A stretch of 64,000 bases of DNA from Clostridiales bacterium (GCA_021204025.1 JAJQAC010000050.1:1-64000), one strand, 5' to 3'. Numbered from the stretch's first letter, positions 45,429 to 54,820 are shown. Notes: generated by a model not told the origin, from the sequence alone. Made by a program: numbers and translations.

Positions 45429-45866
45429 ATGTTTCTTTTAAAAACAGAGCATTCCTTTGACGCCGCACATTTTCTTGCCGGATATGAGGGAAAATGCAGA
45501 AATATTCACGGACACCGATGGCGCGTCGTGCTGGAGGTATGTGGAACAGCGCTTAAGACCGATGGACAGCAGCGGGGAATGCTGGTGGATTTTTCCCATC
45601 TCAAACAGGACCTCAGAGAAGTTGTGGACACATTTGACCATACTCTGATCGTGGAAAAGGGTTCTCTGTCTGCCGCTCTCGACAGTCTGTTAAGGCAGGA
45701 GGGCTTTTCTGTAACAGAGGTACCGTTTCGCCCGACCGCCGAAGAATTTGCGCGGTATTTTTATGAACAGATAGCCGCGCGCGGATATGACGTAGCCCGA
45801 AGCACAGTATATGAGACACCGGCCAATTGCGCGGAATATCTGGGAAAGGCAGGCGATCCGGCATGA
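45429..45866 (+). CDS. queD: 6-carboxy-5,6,7,8-tetrahydropterin synthase
   Basis: 145 residues. The zinc histidines are in FDAAHFL (His14) and NIHGHRW (His30 and His32 approximately), and the catalytic Cys precedes them in GKCRNIHGH. ETPANCAEY near the C-terminus is the substrate-binding motif. It converts 7,8-dihydroneopterin triphosphate to 6-carboxytetrahydropterin, the second step toward queuosine. It is the first gene after the preQ1 riboswitch, has a CAGGAG ribosome site, and overlaps queE by four bases (ATGA). Confidence 0.95.
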   Translation: MFLLKTEHSFDAAHFLAGYEGKCRNIHGHRWRVVLEVCGTALKTDGQQRGMLVDFSHLKQDLREVVDTFDHTLIVEKGSLSAALDSLLRQEGFSVTEVPFRPTAEEFARYFYEQIAARGYDVARSTVYETPANCAEYLGKAGDPA

Positions 45867-46543
45867 AACAGAAAACTCAGAATTTATTTCCGGTCGCCGA
45901 GATCTTTACCAGCATTAACGGTGAAGGCGTTCTGGCAGGACAGCTCTCCGTCTTTGTCCGCTTCTGCGGCTGCAACCTGAACTGTTCCTTCTGTGATACA
46001 ACCTGGGCCAACCAGCCGGATGCCGCCCACACCGTCATGAGTTCAAAGGAAATTGTCAGCGCTGTCTCCCAAACAGAGATCCGCAACGTCACACTAACCG
46101 GCGGCGAACCGCTTCTCCAGCCGGCGATCCGCGAACTCCTGCTGCACCTGTCCGCCCTTCCACAGCTGCGCACAGAGATTGAAACCAACGGAAGCATTGA
46201 TCTCACCCCATACAGGGGCATCCCACGTATCACGTTTACCATGGACTGTAAACTTCCGGGAAGCGGAATGTACGACCAGATGTGTCATGATAATTTTGCC
46301 CTTCTGAGACCTGACGATACGGTCAAATTTGTCGTGGGAGACCGGGATGACCTGCTATGCGCACTCGAAGTCATCCGGCATTACCACCTGACGCATCGCT
46401 GCCATGTCTACTTCAGTCCGGTCTACGGCAAAATCCAGCCGGCTGAAATTGTAGATTTCATGAAAGAATATACATTGAATAACGTGAACCTGCAGCTGCA
46501 GATGCACAAATACATCTGGGATCCCAATGCCAGGGGCGTCTGA
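45863..46543 (+). CDS. queE: 7-carboxy-7-deazaguanine synthase
   Basis: 226 residues from ATG 45863, which overlaps the queD stop. The radical SAM motif is CGCNLNCSFCDTTW (Cx3Cx2C near residue 38). INGEGVLAGQLSVFVRF is the queE-specific N-terminal stretch, and TLTGGEPLLQP and ETNGSI follow. It performs the SAM-dependent ring contraction that forms the deazapurine. All other enzymes of the preQ0 pathway are present in the same operon, including a GTP cyclohydrolase to supply the precursor. Confidence 0.95.
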   Translation: MKQKTQNLFPVAEIFTSINGEGVLAGQLSVFVRFCGCNLNCSFCDTTWANQPDAAHTVMSSKEIVSAVSQTEIRNVTLTGGEPLLQPAIRELLLHLSALPQLRTEIETNGSIDLTPYRGIPRITFTMDCKLPGSGMYDQMCHDNFALLRPDDTVKFVVGDRDDLLCALEVIRHYHLTHRCHVYFSPVYGKIQPAEIVDFMKEYTLNNVNLQLQMHKYIWDPNARGV

Positions 46544-46630
46544 TCTACTGATAAAAGACGCGGTAAGCTCTGACAGGCACTTATCATCCGTGTCTGTCAT
46601 GCACAACATAGAAAGAGGAGGAATTTCACT

Positions 46631-47203
46631 ATGGCGATCGATACACAGGCTGTGAAAGAACATATCCGCGGGCTCCTAATCGCTCTCGGCGATAACCCGG
46701 ACCGCGAGGGACTAAAGGACACGCCCGAACGTGTCGCGCGAATGTATCAGGAAGTCTTTGAAGGAATGCAGTATACCAACGAAGAGATCGCAAAGATGTT
46801 CGACAAAACTTTCGTAGATGAGCTGGACTTTGAAACCGATTCCCGCGACATGGTCATTGTGCGGGATATCCGGATCTTCAGCTACTGCGAACATCACATG
46901 GCCCTCATGTATGATATGACCGTTACGGTCGCGTACATTCCCAACGGAAAAGTCATCGGCTTAAGTAAGATCGCCCGTATCGCCGACATGGTGTCCAAGC
47001 GCCTGCAGCTGCAGGAACGCATCGGCAGCGACATCGCCCAGATCATGCAGATCGTCACCGGCTCCGAAGACATCGCGGTCCGCATCCAGGGTTCTCACAG
47101 CTGTATGACCGCCCGCGGCATCCGCCAGCCCGATGCCAAAACCATAACCACCACCGTGCGCGGCCGCTTCCTCAGCGAGCCGTCTCTGTTGAATCAACTA
47201 TAA
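46631..47203 (+). CDS. folE: GTP cyclohydrolase I
   Basis: 190 residues. [20 protein letters not shown] opens the family motif, [13 protein letters not shown] contains the zinc Cys and His residues, and [15 protein letters not shown] completes the zinc site and active centre. It makes 7,8-dihydroneopterin triphosphate from GTP. Its place inside the que operon indicates it feeds queuosine rather than, or as well as, folate. The ribosome site is GAGGAGGAATTTC. An 88-base gap separates it from queE, and repeat R2-B follows. Confidence 0.96.
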   Translation: MAIDTQAVKEHIRGLLIALGDNPDREGLKDTPERVARMYQEVFEGMQYTNEEIAKMFDKTFVDELDFETDSRDMVIVRDIRIFSYCEHHMALMYDMTVTVAYIPNGKVIGLSKIARIADMVSKRLQLQERIGSDIAQIMQIVTGSEDIAVRIQGSHSCMTARGIRQPDAKTITTTVRGRFLSEPSLLNQL

Positions 47204-47306
47204 CGATATATCACGGAAACCTGCCAGCGCCCCCTTTTATCGGCAGTTGCTGACGCAACTTCCGATAAATTACATAATCATTTACTACCCATATACCATA
47301 ACGTAG

Positions 47307-47448
47307 TCCCTGAGAAGGAAAAATATCTGGAGAGGACATTTTTCACGTCGGTTCTTAGTGAGCCGGATGCACTTCCGGCGAACTTAGCACCGCTACGTGA
47401 AAACCTAAGCGCGAGCGGTCCTCGTAAGATATTTTTCCTTCTCAGGGA
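47307..47448 (+). repeat. R2-B: 142-nt near-palindromic structured repeat inside the que operon
   Basis: Outer arms of 22 bp pair perfectly (TCCCTGAGAAGG with CCTTCTCAGGGA at the base, ATATCT with AGATAT at the top). Inner stems GAGGAC/GTCCTC, TTTTTCACGT/ACGTGAAAA and GCCGGA/TCCGGC follow. It is the reverse complement of R2-A in map orientation but in the same sense as its upstream gene. It lies between folE and queC. A smaller hairpin (ATCGG/CCGAT with GTTGC-TGAC-GCAAC) precedes it at 47238-47271. Confidence 0.85.
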
Positions 47449-47483
47449 CGGATGATTACCATGAAAACATGAAAGGAAATATT

Positions 47484-48200
47484 ATGAGAGTATTAGTCCT
47501 CACCAGCGGCGGTGTTGACAGCACGACCTGTCTCGCTCTCGCCGTTGACCGCTATGCCAAAGAAAATGTCACTGCACTGGCCATTACCTACGGACAGAAA
47601 CACTCCAAAGAGATCCAGTCCGCCCGTAAGGTCGCCGCTTACTATGGCGTCGAACTGATCGAACTGGACCTGGCGGAAATCTTCCGCTATGACACGCACT
47701 GCACCCTGCTGACCGGTTCCGCCGGCGACATACCGCAGGAATCCTATGCCGAACAACTGGAAAAGACCAGTGGCAAGCCGGTTTCCACCTATGTTCCTTT
47801 CCGCAACGGTCTTTTTCTCTCCAGTGCGGCCAGCATCGCTCTCTCAAGAGAATGCAGTCTGATCTACTATGGCGCTCACAGTGACGACGCTGCCGGAAAC
47901 ACCTACCCTGACTGCAGCGAATCTTTCAACCGGGCAATGAATGAAGCGATCTGGCTGGGCAGTGGTAACCAGCTGCGCATCGAGGCGCCCTTTGTCAGCC
48001 TCACCAAAGCCGACGTCGTCCGTCTGGGTCTGCAGCTGAAAGTTCCCTATGAACTCACCTGGAGCTGTTATGAGGGCGGTGAGGTTCCCTGCGGCGTCTG
48101 CGGCACCTGCCGGGACCGCGCGGCGGCCTTTGCCGCAAATGGAGTGGAAGATCCTGCTGCATCTGCTCAGTCATCTGCCGGAAAGGAGGCATCCCTATGA
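47484..48200 (+). CDS. queC: 7-cyano-7-deazaguanine synthase
   Basis: 238 residues from ATG 47484, which has AAAGGA seven bases upstream. The PP-loop ATPase motif is [11 protein letters not shown] at residue 5. The zinc site near the C-terminus is [15 protein letters not shown], with four cysteines. It turns 7-carboxy-7-deazaguanine into preQ0 with ATP and ammonia. It is separated from folE by the R2-B repeat and overlaps queF by four bases. It probably still depends on the riboswitch promoter, since no separate promoter is evident. Confidence 0.96.
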   Translation: MRVLVLTSGGVDSTTCLALAVDRYAKENVTALAITYGQKHSKEIQSARKVAAYYGVELIELDLAEIFRYDTHCTLLTGSAGDIPQESYAEQLEKTSGKPVSTYVPFRNGLFLSSAASIALSRECSLIYYGAHSDDAAGNTYPDCSESFNRAMNEAIWLGSGNQLRIEAPFVSLTKADVVRLGLQLKVPYELTWSCYEGGEVPCGVCGTCRDRAAAFAANGVEDPAASAQSSAGKEASL

Positions 48201-48694
48201 CCGGAAGAGACTCATCCGAAACGGATGGCATCACTCTGCTCGGAAACCAGCACACAAAATACCGGGATGATTACGCTCCGGAAGTGCTCGAAACCTTTAT
48301 CAATAAACACCCGGACAATGATTATTTTGTTAAATTCAACTGTCCGGAATTCACCAGTCTTTGCCCCATCACCGGTCAGCCGGACTTTGCCACGATCACG
48401 ATCTCCTATGTTCCCAGTGAGCGCATGGTAGAGAGTAAATCTCTCAAGCTGTACCTTTTCAGTTTCCGCAATCATGGCGATTTTCACGAAGACTGCGTGA
48501 ATATCATTATGAAAGATCTCATCCGCCTGATGGATCCGAAATACATCGAAGTGTGGGGAAAATTCACTCCACGCGGCGGCATCTCCATTGACCCCTATTG
48601 CAATTACGGGAAACCCGGCACCAAATGGGAAGATGTTGCCTGGGAACGTCTCTCCCATCACGACCTGTATCCGGAAAAGGTAGACAATCGATAA
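48197..48694 (+). CDS. queF: NADPH-dependent 7-cyano-7-deazaguanine reductase
   Basis: 165 residues, the short type I form. The substrate Cys is in [14 protein letters not shown], and the QueF motif is [21 protein letters not shown]. It reduces the nitrile of preQ0 to the amine of preQ1. PreQ1 is the ligand of the riboswitch at the head of this operon, which closes a feedback loop. It overlaps queC (ATGA). The tRNA-inserting enzymes tgt and queA are not in this window. Confidence 0.96.
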   Translation: MTGRDSSETDGITLLGNQHTKYRDDYAPEVLETFINKHPDNDYFVKFNCPEFTSLCPITGQPDFATITISYVPSERMVESKSLKLYLFSFRNHGDFHEDCVNIIMKDLIRLMDPKYIEVWGKFTPRGGISIDPYCNYGKPGTKWEDVAWERLSHHDLYPEKVDNR

Positions 48695-48816
48695 GGATTT
48701 TTTCGGCAAAAAGATCAATTTTTCCTAAATTTATTTTACAAAAATAGTACATCTTTTATAAAAATGTGTTAAACTAAGGATAACTGTTGGATTCATTTTT
48801 ATAAAGGGGGATTACT

Positions 48817-50289
48817 ATGATTGACAATTACAACGCGCTTTTAAAACCAGACGACGAGGAACTCTCCGCGCGTCTCGAGGCAGCGCACACCAGGCTTTTC
48901 GCGCAGCAGATGCAGATGAAAGAGACCCAGCTGCCGGTTGTCGTACTCTTTGAGGGATGGGGCGCAGCCGGCAAGGGAACCATGATCGGCAGAATCATCC
49001 GCAATCTGGATCCGCGCTTCTTTACCGCGGTATCCATGCATGACCCAACGCCCGATGAACAGCGCAAACCGTTTCTGTGCCGGTACTTTTCTCAGATACC
49101 GGAAGCCGGTCGCTTTCTTTTCATGGACACCGGCTGGATGTCGGAAATCACACACAGTGTTCTGAAAGGAACCATGAACCGTCAGGTTTACCGCGACCGC
49201 ATAGGTTCTGTACGTCGTTTTGAGCGCGGTCTGACTGACAATGGCTACCTGGTTCTCAAATTTTTCTTCCATATTACCAAAAAAGAGCAGAAAAAGCGTC
49301 TCGACGCTCTGCTGGATTCCAGGGATACTGAGTGGCAGGTGGATGACTATGACCTCTGGGAAAATAAACACTATAATGAATGTGAAGCCGTATTTGACGC
49401 ATTTCTGGATGATACCAGCACGGCTTCTTCTCCCTGGTACGTCGTCGACGCAAAATCCAAGAAATGGGCGGAACTGCAGGTAATGGAAACCATCGTAGCC
49501 GGGATCGACATGGCGTTAAAAAATCACACCCTGACTGTCCCGCTGGTTCAGAATACCTTCCCACTGCTTCCCATGCCAAAGCTGGCAGACGTCGATCTGA
49601 ACAAAACAATCGCCCCTGAGGAATACAAAACCGAATTAAAACAGCTTCAGGAGCATCTGAGAGAACTGCACAATAAAGCCTATCGGATGCGGATCCCGAT
49701 CATCATCGCCTATGAAGGCTGGGACGCGGCCGGCAAAGGCGGCAACATCAAGCGTCTCACCAGCGCTCTCGACCCACGCGGTTATGAAGTAATCCCCATT
49801 GCCAGTCCCAAGCCTCATGAGAAGAGCCGCCATTTCCTGTGGCGTTTCTGGACCCGACTGCCGAAAACCGGCCATATCGCGATCTTTGACCGTACCTGGT
49901 ACGGCCGTGTCATGGTAGAACGTCTCGAAGGTTTCTGCAGTGAAAACGACTGGCAGCGCGCCTACAATGAGATGAACGAATTCGAAAAAGAGCTCAGCGA
50001 CTGGGGCGCAGTTATTATTAAATTCTGGGTACACATCGATAAAGACACTCAGCTCGCGCGCTTTACCGAACGCCAGAACAACCCTGACAAACAATGGAAG
50101 ATCACAGATGAGGACTGGCGCAACCGCGAAAAATGGGATGTCTATGAGCAGGCCGTCGATGAGATGATTGCCAAGACCAGTACATCCTATGCTCCGTGGC
50201 ATATCCTCGAATCCAATGATAAACACTACGCGCGCATCAAAGCGCTGCGTATCGTCATCGAAGCACTGGAGGACGCCATTTACCATTAA
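48817..50289 (+). CDS. Polyphosphate:AMP phosphotransferase (tandem PPK2 domains)
   Basis: 490 residues with two PPK2 domains. The first has the P loop LFEGWGAAGKGTM near residue 44, and the second AYEGWDAAGKGGNIKR near 298. The second also keeps the lid-associated FDRTWYGRVMVERLEGF. Tandem PPK2 proteins of this length belong to class II, which phosphorylates AMP to ADP with polyphosphate. The second domain looks catalytically complete, while the first is more divergent and probably structural. The gene is monocistronic and begins with a GGGGGATTACT ribosome site. Confidence 0.9.
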   Translation: MIDNYNALLKPDDEELSARLEAAHTRLFAQQMQMKETQLPVVVLFEGWGAAGKGTMIGRIIRNLDPRFFTAVSMHDPTPDEQRKPFLCRYFSQIPEAGRFLFMDTGWMSEITHSVLKGTMNRQVYRDRIGSVRRFERGLTDNGYLVLKFFFHITKKEQKKRLDALLDSRDTEWQVDDYDLWENKHYNECEAVFDAFLDDTSTASSPWYVVDAKSKKWAELQVMETIVAGIDMALKNHTLTVPLVQNTFPLLPMPKLADVDLNKTIAPEEYKTELKQLQEHLRELHNKAYRMRIPIIIAYEGWDAAGKGGNIKRLTSALDPRGYEVIPIASPKPHEKSRHFLWRFWTRLPKTGHIAIFDRTWYGRVMVERLEGFCSENDWQRAYNEMNEFEKELSDWGAVIIKFWVHIDKDTQLARFTERQNNPDKQWKITDEDWRNREKWDVYEQAVDEMIAKTSTSYAPWHILESNDKHYARIKALRIVIEALEDAIYH

Positions 50290-50326
50290 ATCTCAATTAT
50301 CATAAAATACCTTACGCGATCGTGTG

Positions 50327-50417
50327 ATCGGACAGGAGACGGCTCTTTGTCTCCTGTCCGCCTGCGCCGGCCGCGTATGGCGTAAGCCATAAAATTCCTT
50401 ACGCGGCCGTGTGCATA
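50327..50417 (-). repeat. R1-d: structured repeat with terminator-like second hairpin
   Basis: Minus-strand order matches R1-a: TATGCACA, outer stem CGGCCGCGT, internal loop GGAATTTT, inner hairpin ATGGC-TTAC-GCCAT, closing ACGCGGCCG, then a second hairpin CGGACAGGAGAC/GTCTCCTGTCCG. A truncated fragment (ACGATCGCGTAAGGTATTTT) continues at 50302-50327. It occupies the convergent space between the PPK2 and MBL genes. Confidence 0.75.
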
Positions 50418-50424
50418 CAAACGT

Positions 50425-50464
50425 CAGGCAGGAGGGATGAATAACATCCCTCCTGCCTGTTTGC
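50425..50464. terminator. Perfect 15-bp hairpin between convergent genes
   Basis: CAGGCAGGAGGGATG pairs with CATCCCTCCTGCCTG over a 5-base loop and is followed by TTTGCG on the plus strand. T tracts are short on both sides, so terminator efficiency is uncertain, but the position between convergent ORFs fits. Confidence 0.6.
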
Positions 50465-50483
50465 GCGAAGTGTGATACCATAT

Positions 50484-51320
50484 TTATTTCATCAGTGCCT
50501 TTACCTGACGCACTCTCTCATCGATGAAGTCCGCCCACACTGTGGTATCCAGATATGGCTGGCTCTCGTCTGTATAAGTGCCCGCCCGATCTGTCACTGT
50601 AATCTGATTCGGATGGCTCGGAAGCGCAATATCCACATGAATCTGTTTCAGTTTATCCGCATCTGCGAAGAACCGCTCTCTCAGATCCGGCGTCAGATAT
50701 TTACTGGTCGCATAATACTGGTCATTCATCGTATTTGCACCCACGCCGCCATGCATGCCAACCACATATTCCTCTCCATTTGCCGGATTCTTCACTGTCC
50801 AGAAAAAGCTGGTACAGCCGATCGTATGTCCCGGAGTCAGCATCGTACGGATCGTAACATTACCCATCGTGATCGGTTCATCATCCGCATAATACTCATC
50901 CACTGTAAACTCCTGCGGATGGGAATCCTTATCCAGCACCAGAGTTTCCTCCGGGCATTTCTCCATAAATTCCGTATCCTCTCTGGACATGTAAAGCGTA
51001 GCGCCGGTCAGCTCTTTCATCAGACGCGCCGCACCGCAATGGTCGAAATGCGCGTGGCTGATCAGAATCTTTTTAATGTCTGTCGGTCTGAATCCCAGCT
51101 TATAGATAGAATCCACCAGCATATAAGCGCTCTCCGGGATCGCGGTATCCAGCAAAATCAGCCCCTCCCCCGTATCAATCAGATAACAGCCAACCCAGGT
51201 CTGTCCGGCCACATACCATGTATGCGGCGCCACCTGAAAAGGCTCAACTGCCAGTGTCCACGGTCTGTATGCCAGCGTGGCTACCGGATCTTTAATTGCA
51301 GGACTGCAGCGAAAGCTCAT
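50484..51320 (-). CDS. MBL-fold metallo-hydrolase
   Basis: 278 residues. The metal motif is ISHAHFDHCGAARL (HxHxDH) near residue 90, and PGHTIGCTSFFW and VGMHGGVGANTMN fit the middle and C-terminal metal ligands. The overall layout resembles subclass B3 beta-lactamase-like hydrolases, but no signal peptide is present, so it is probably cytoplasmic. The ribosome site is AAAGGAGACAGG. It is followed on the same strand by nothing else and preceded by tctA with a 60-base gap. The natural substrate is unknown and may be linked to the carboxylate imported by TctABC. Confidence 0.85.
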   Translation of the reverse strand: MSFRCSPAIKDPVATLAYRPWTLAVEPFQVAPHTWYVAGQTWVGCYLIDTGEGLILLDTAIPESAYMLVDSIYKLGFRPTDIKKILISHAHFDHCGAARLMKELTGATLYMSREDTEFMEKCPEETLVLDKDSHPQEFTVDEYYADDEPITMGNVTIRTMLTPGHTIGCTSFFWTVKNPANGEEYVVGMHGGVGANTMNDQYYATSKYLTPDLRERFFADADKLKQIHVDIALPSHPNQITVTDRAGTYTDESQPYLDTTVWADFIDERVRQVKALMK

Positions 51321-51380
51321 CGTTCCTGTCTCCTTTCTGTCTTACTTCATGCCAATTTTCATTATCAATCATTGTCAGCT

Positions 51381-52871
51381 TTATGTATTCTTTCTGCCCT
51401 TTTCAACAATCGCCCGTATAATCGGCGAGAAGATACAGAAGATTGCGATCACCATCAGTACTCCGGACACCGGACGGGTAAAGAAGCTCGTCCAGGTGCC
51501 GCTGTACTGGAATGCCTTCAGCATATTTTTCTCCAGCGTCGGTCCCAGAATGAAGGCCAGGATCAGCGGGGAAGTCGGAAGTCCGCCAAATTCCATCGCG
51601 ATGCCGACCGCGGCAAATACCATCATCATACCGCACTTATAGAGATTGCCGGAGTCCACATATGCGGACGCAAGGCAGATCACCAGCAGTGCCGGATACA
51701 TATACACACTCGGCACCTTCAGGATATACGGGAAATACCGCTTGCCGACAGACTGCATCAGCAGAACGACCACTGCTACTACCATAACCGTAAAGAACAT
51801 CAGATAAACCACATCGCCGCTGTTGGCAAATACCATCGGGCCCATTTCCAGTCCGTGGATGGTCAGTGCGCCGATCAGAAGCGCCGTCGTCGAGTCTCCC
51901 GGGATACCCAGAGCCGCCATGGGGATCATCGCGCCGCCGATGGAAGCGTTATTTGCCACCTCAGGTGCCCAGATACCACCCGCCGCGCCGTGTCCGTACT
52001 CCTCCGGATGTTTGGAAGCATTTTTCGCCGTAGAATACGCAACCAGATTGGACAAACCGGAACCCATGCCGGGCAGGAATCCGATGCCAAGGCCGATCAG
52101 GAAGGAACGAATAATATTTACAAATTCGTCTTTGATATCGCCAATCGTCAGGCCAAACCCTTTGAGCCCCTTGCTGTCCACCTCCGGAGCCGGATCAAAT
52201 CCTTTGCCGAAGGTCACCATGATATGGCTCACTGCAAAGATACCGGTCAGCACTACGATCATGCCAAGTCCGCTCATCAGATACATATTGCCGAAAGTAA
52301 AGCGAAGCTCCGCGTCAATCGGAGAATATCCGACACTCGCCAGGATCAGGCCGATACAGGTCGAAGCAAGTCCCTTAAACATATTTCCCTTGGAAATCGC
52401 CAGTACCATCGTCATCGCCACCAGACAAAGCGCCGCATATTCCCATGCGCCCATCGCAAATGCGAAGTCAGCTACCTTTTCCGCAAGCAGAGCCGCCGCG
52501 AATGCACTGAAGAAAGTTCCGGTAAAGGAAGCGGTCATACCAATCGCAAGGGCTTTGGACGCCTGCCCTTTCTGAGCCATCGGATGCCCATCCCAGCACG
52601 TAGATACCGCAGAAGCAGAACCGGGAATACCCAGCAGCACTGACCCGATAAAAGCGCCGGAGCATCCGCCGATCCACAGCGACAGCAGGAAGATGATCGC
52701 CGTACCGGACTCCATCGTATAAGTCAGCGGCATGAAAAGCATAACCGCCATTGTGCCCGACAGTCCCGGGATCGCTCCAAAGATAATACCGACGAAAGTA
52801 CCCGCGACCATCAGAATCAGATTCATCGGAACCGCAAACTGTGAAAGTATGTAAGGAAGATTTTCTAACAT
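51381..52871 (-). CDS. tctA: Tripartite tricarboxylate transporter large membrane subunit
   Basis: 496 residues with about 11-12 membrane helices. The DUF112/TctA motifs GAIPGLSGTMAVMLFMPLTY near residue 35 and FLPGMGSGLSNLVAYSTAKN and GGIWAPEVANNASIGGAMIP in the middle are clear. It is the main permease subunit of a TTT-type secondary transporter. It works with the small subunit TctB, encoded directly upstream with a 12-base gap, and the extracytoplasmic binding protein TctC. The substrate is likely a carboxylate but is not readable. The ribosome site is GGGGGTGAG. Confidence 0.95.
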   Translation of the reverse strand: MLENLPYILSQFAVPMNLILMVAGTFVGIIFGAIPGLSGTMAVMLFMPLTYTMESGTAIIFLLSLWIGGCSGAFIGSVLLGIPGSASAVSTCWDGHPMAQKGQASKALAIGMTASFTGTFFSAFAAALLAEKVADFAFAMGAWEYAALCLVAMTMVLAISKGNMFKGLASTCIGLILASVGYSPIDAELRFTFGNMYLMSGLGMIVVLTGIFAVSHIMVTFGKGFDPAPEVDSKGLKGFGLTIGDIKDEFVNIIRSFLIGLGIGFLPGMGSGLSNLVAYSTAKNASKHPEEYGHGAAGGIWAPEVANNASIGGAMIPMAALGIPGDSTTALLIGALTIHGLEMGPMVFANSGDVVYLMFFTVMVVAVVVLLMQSVGKRYFPYILKVPSVYMYPALLVICLASAYVDSGNLYKCGMMMVFAAVGIAMEFGGLPTSPLILAFILGPTLEKNMLKAFQYSGTWTSFFTRPVSGVLMVIAIFCIFSPIIRAIVEKGRKNT

Positions 52872-52882
52872 ATTCTCACCCC

Positions 52883-53353
52883 CTAGTCAAAGAGTAATCC
52901 GCCTGGCAGAGTCATGCCGAATAACGGAACATACATCGCGTAGAGAATCAGACTGACCGCGATCGAAAATACGATCCGCGCCCAGAGCTTTGTCGGCAGA
53001 TTGCTCGCCTTTGAAAAGTAAGTCGTCAGAATATAAAGCACAATCGGGCTTGCAATCAGGAATCCCACATACTTCATCGCCAGTACATAAACACAGAGAA
53101 TGACAAAGGTGATCACAATACGGATAAAACCGGTCAGATCCACCAGCAGCTTATCGTCTGCTTTCTGACGGCAGCCATTCACAAATACTCCCGCGCCGCA
53201 CACCACCAATCCAAATACGGCAATTGCCGGTAGCAGCTTTGGTCCCGGATATTCCGGAGTAAACGGTTTGGAAAACTGGCTCGTCAGATATCCAAAGATG
53301 ATGCCAACGATAATCAGCGCCAGTCCGCAAACCTGGTCTCTCTTGACTTTCAT
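52883..53353 (-). CDS. tctB: Tripartite tricarboxylate transporter small membrane subunit
   Basis: 156 residues from ATG 53353, which follows GGAGAG by eight bases. The track adds ten residues. Four membrane helices are evident, with the TctB family layout (VCGLALIIVGIIFGYL near the start and a basic cytoplasmic loop). The family is poorly conserved in sequence, so the call depends on topology and on its place between tctC and tctA. It is separated from tctC by 257 bases that contain repeat R1-c. Confidence 0.88.
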   Translation of the reverse strand: MKVKRDQVCGLALIIVGIIFGYLTSQFSKPFTPEYPGPKLLPAIAVFGLVVCGAGVFVNGCRQKADDKLLVDLTGFIRIVITFVILCVYVLAMKYVGFLIASPIVLYILTTYFSKASNLPTKLWARIVFSIAVSLILYAMYVPLFGMTLPGGLLFD

Positions 53354-53503
53354 TAGAAACTCTCCTTTCCCAAAAGAATTCAATCCTTATCATTCATCGC
53401 CTTTTTCCGAAAAAAGTGTATACAAAAGGCACCCTTCCCATCATAGAACATGAAATCAGTCAGGTGCCCTTATGCTACCTCCTCACGATCAGGCTTCTTA
53501 TAT

Positions 53504-53597
53504 TATGCGCACGGACGGATTTGGAAATTTTGCAGCTGACGCTGCATCCGTCCGGCGCGGCGAGTATGAAGCGAAAAAGCTGCCTCCTACTCGATTC
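53504..53597 (+). repeat. R1-c: structured repeat between tctC and tctB
   Basis: Same layout as R1-a: TATGCGCA, stem GACGGA/TCCGTC, internal loop AAATTTT, inner hairpin GCAGC-TGAC-GCTGC, GCGC, then CGAGTA/TACTCG with AAAAAGCTGCCTCC between. The inner stem differs from R1-a on both sides, keeping the pairing. It lies within the tct gene set, antisense to it. Confidence 0.8.
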
Positions 53598-53610
53598 CAT
53601 CAGTTACCGA

Positions 53611-54684
53611 TTACTTGCTCAGTCCCAGTTCCTCACAGACAACATTCAGGGATTCCTGCTGCGCCTGCATCGCCGGCTGCGCGTCCTCATACGGTACGAA
53701 TTCCATACCCATACCTGCGCTCTCCAGGATAGCCGCGGTATCCGGATCCTTTGCCGCCGCGTCAAACAGAGCTAAGATCGCCTGTGCGGTCGCGTCATCC
53801 ATCTCCGGATTTGCCAGAATGTAGAAGTAGGTACCGTATACACATCCGTCATAACCCTGCTCTGCAAAAGAAGGAACATCCGGAAGGATATCGTTTCTGC
53901 CGCCTTCATCGGTAGCGGAGAAGCATGCAATCGCATTGACCTTGCCCGCTTCGATATACTGCTTTGCCTGGTTTGCATTAACCAGCGCGCAGTTGATGCT
54001 GCCTCCTACCAGAGCGGTCAGCTTATCGGTATCCGCACCGGCTTCCACGTACTTCAGTTCAATACCAAGAGCCTTGCTCAGCATACCTGCCATAATATGG
54101 GAAGAACCACCGGTCTCAACACCGATCATCATGTTGCCGCCGGCTGCCTTTGCCGCCTCAACGAAGCTGTCCACATCCGTAATATCTCCTGCCGGAGTTA
54201 CCAGGATATAACCACCTTTGTTAGTCGGGGTAGCAGCTCCGATCACCTTAAAATCCTCATGTCCGGTATGCTCATAAACGCCGGTTGCTGTCTTAATGCA
54301 CATCGACGTGTGGAAGAATAACAGCTCACTGCCATCCGCCTTGCCGGTACGGACCGTCTCCATCGCTACCACGCCGCTGCCGTCCGTGTTATTCACTACG
54401 GTTGTATTGCTGTCAGAATTGCTGTTGATATAGCTGCTCAGAGCTCTTGCAACTACGTCCGTGCCGCCGCCCGCGGACGCCGGAACCTGCATCTCGATCT
54501 TCTTGGGAAGCTCTACATCAGAAGCAGCCGCCTCTCCGGCTTCTGCTGCCGCCTCGGTTTCTCCCGATGCCGCCGCTGCTGTCGTAGATGTTGAACTCGA
54601 GCTCGAGCTGGAACTGCTCCCGCAGCCCGCCAGAGACAACGCCATCATTCCCGCCAATGCCAGTGCCAATAACTGTTTTTTCAT
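53611..54684 (-). CDS. tctC: Tripartite tricarboxylate transporter substrate-binding lipoprotein
   Basis: 357 residues. A lipoprotein signal ends at Cys21 (ALSLAGC), followed by a low-complexity Ser/Thr/Ala/Glu linker (about 22-60). The Bug/TctC domain starts at IEMQVPASAGGGTDVVARAL, and GVETGGSSHIMAGML and FAEQGYDGCVYGTY follow. It binds a carboxylate at the cell surface and delivers it to TctAB. The long acidic-Ser linker is typical of clostridial lipoproteins. It has its own promoter and is transcribed away from a LysR regulator. Confidence 0.94.
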   Translation of the reverse strand: MKKQLLALALAGMMALSLAGCGSSSSSSSSSTSTTAAAASGETEAAAEAGEAAASDVELPKKIEMQVPASAGGGTDVVARALSSYINSNSDSNTTVVNNTDGSGVVAMETVRTGKADGSELLFFHTSMCIKTATGVYEHTGHEDFKVIGAATPTNKGGYILVTPAGDITDVDSFVEAAKAAGGNMMIGVETGGSSHIMAGMLSKALGIELKYVEAGADTDKLTALVGGSINCALVNANQAKQYIEAGKVNAIACFSATDEGGRNDILPDVPSFAEQGYDGCVYGTYFYILANPEMDDATAQAILALFDAAAKDPDTAAILESAGMGMEFVPYEDAQPAMQAQQESLNVVCEELGLSK

Positions 54685-54791
54685 GATCCTCTCTCCTGAT
54701 TCCGGCCGGAGTCATTTTACCGGCCTTAATAATAAGATTTGTTGTTTTCGTTACCTTTTCACTTCGCGCGCTTGAAGTTTGTTGATAAATT

Positions 54792-54820
54792 TATTATAAT
54801 CACAATATAGACTAAGTTCA
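54792..54820 (-). promoter_or_regulatory. tctC promoter in the tctC-lysR intergenic region
   Basis: Minus-strand TTGAAC (plus 54815-54820) and TATAAT (plus 54792-54797) have a 17-bp spacer, giving a leader of about 100 bases. The full 54685-55018 region is AT-rich and should carry the LysR operators. I could not single out one T-N11-A box with confidence. Confidence 0.7.

Noticed and set aside
50472-52643. A 723-residue open frame on the plus strand
   Set aside because: It is antisense to the MBL and tctA genes, whose motifs are clear. Its protein is an Arg/His-rich shadow with no domain, and its frame tracks the codon bias of the real genes.
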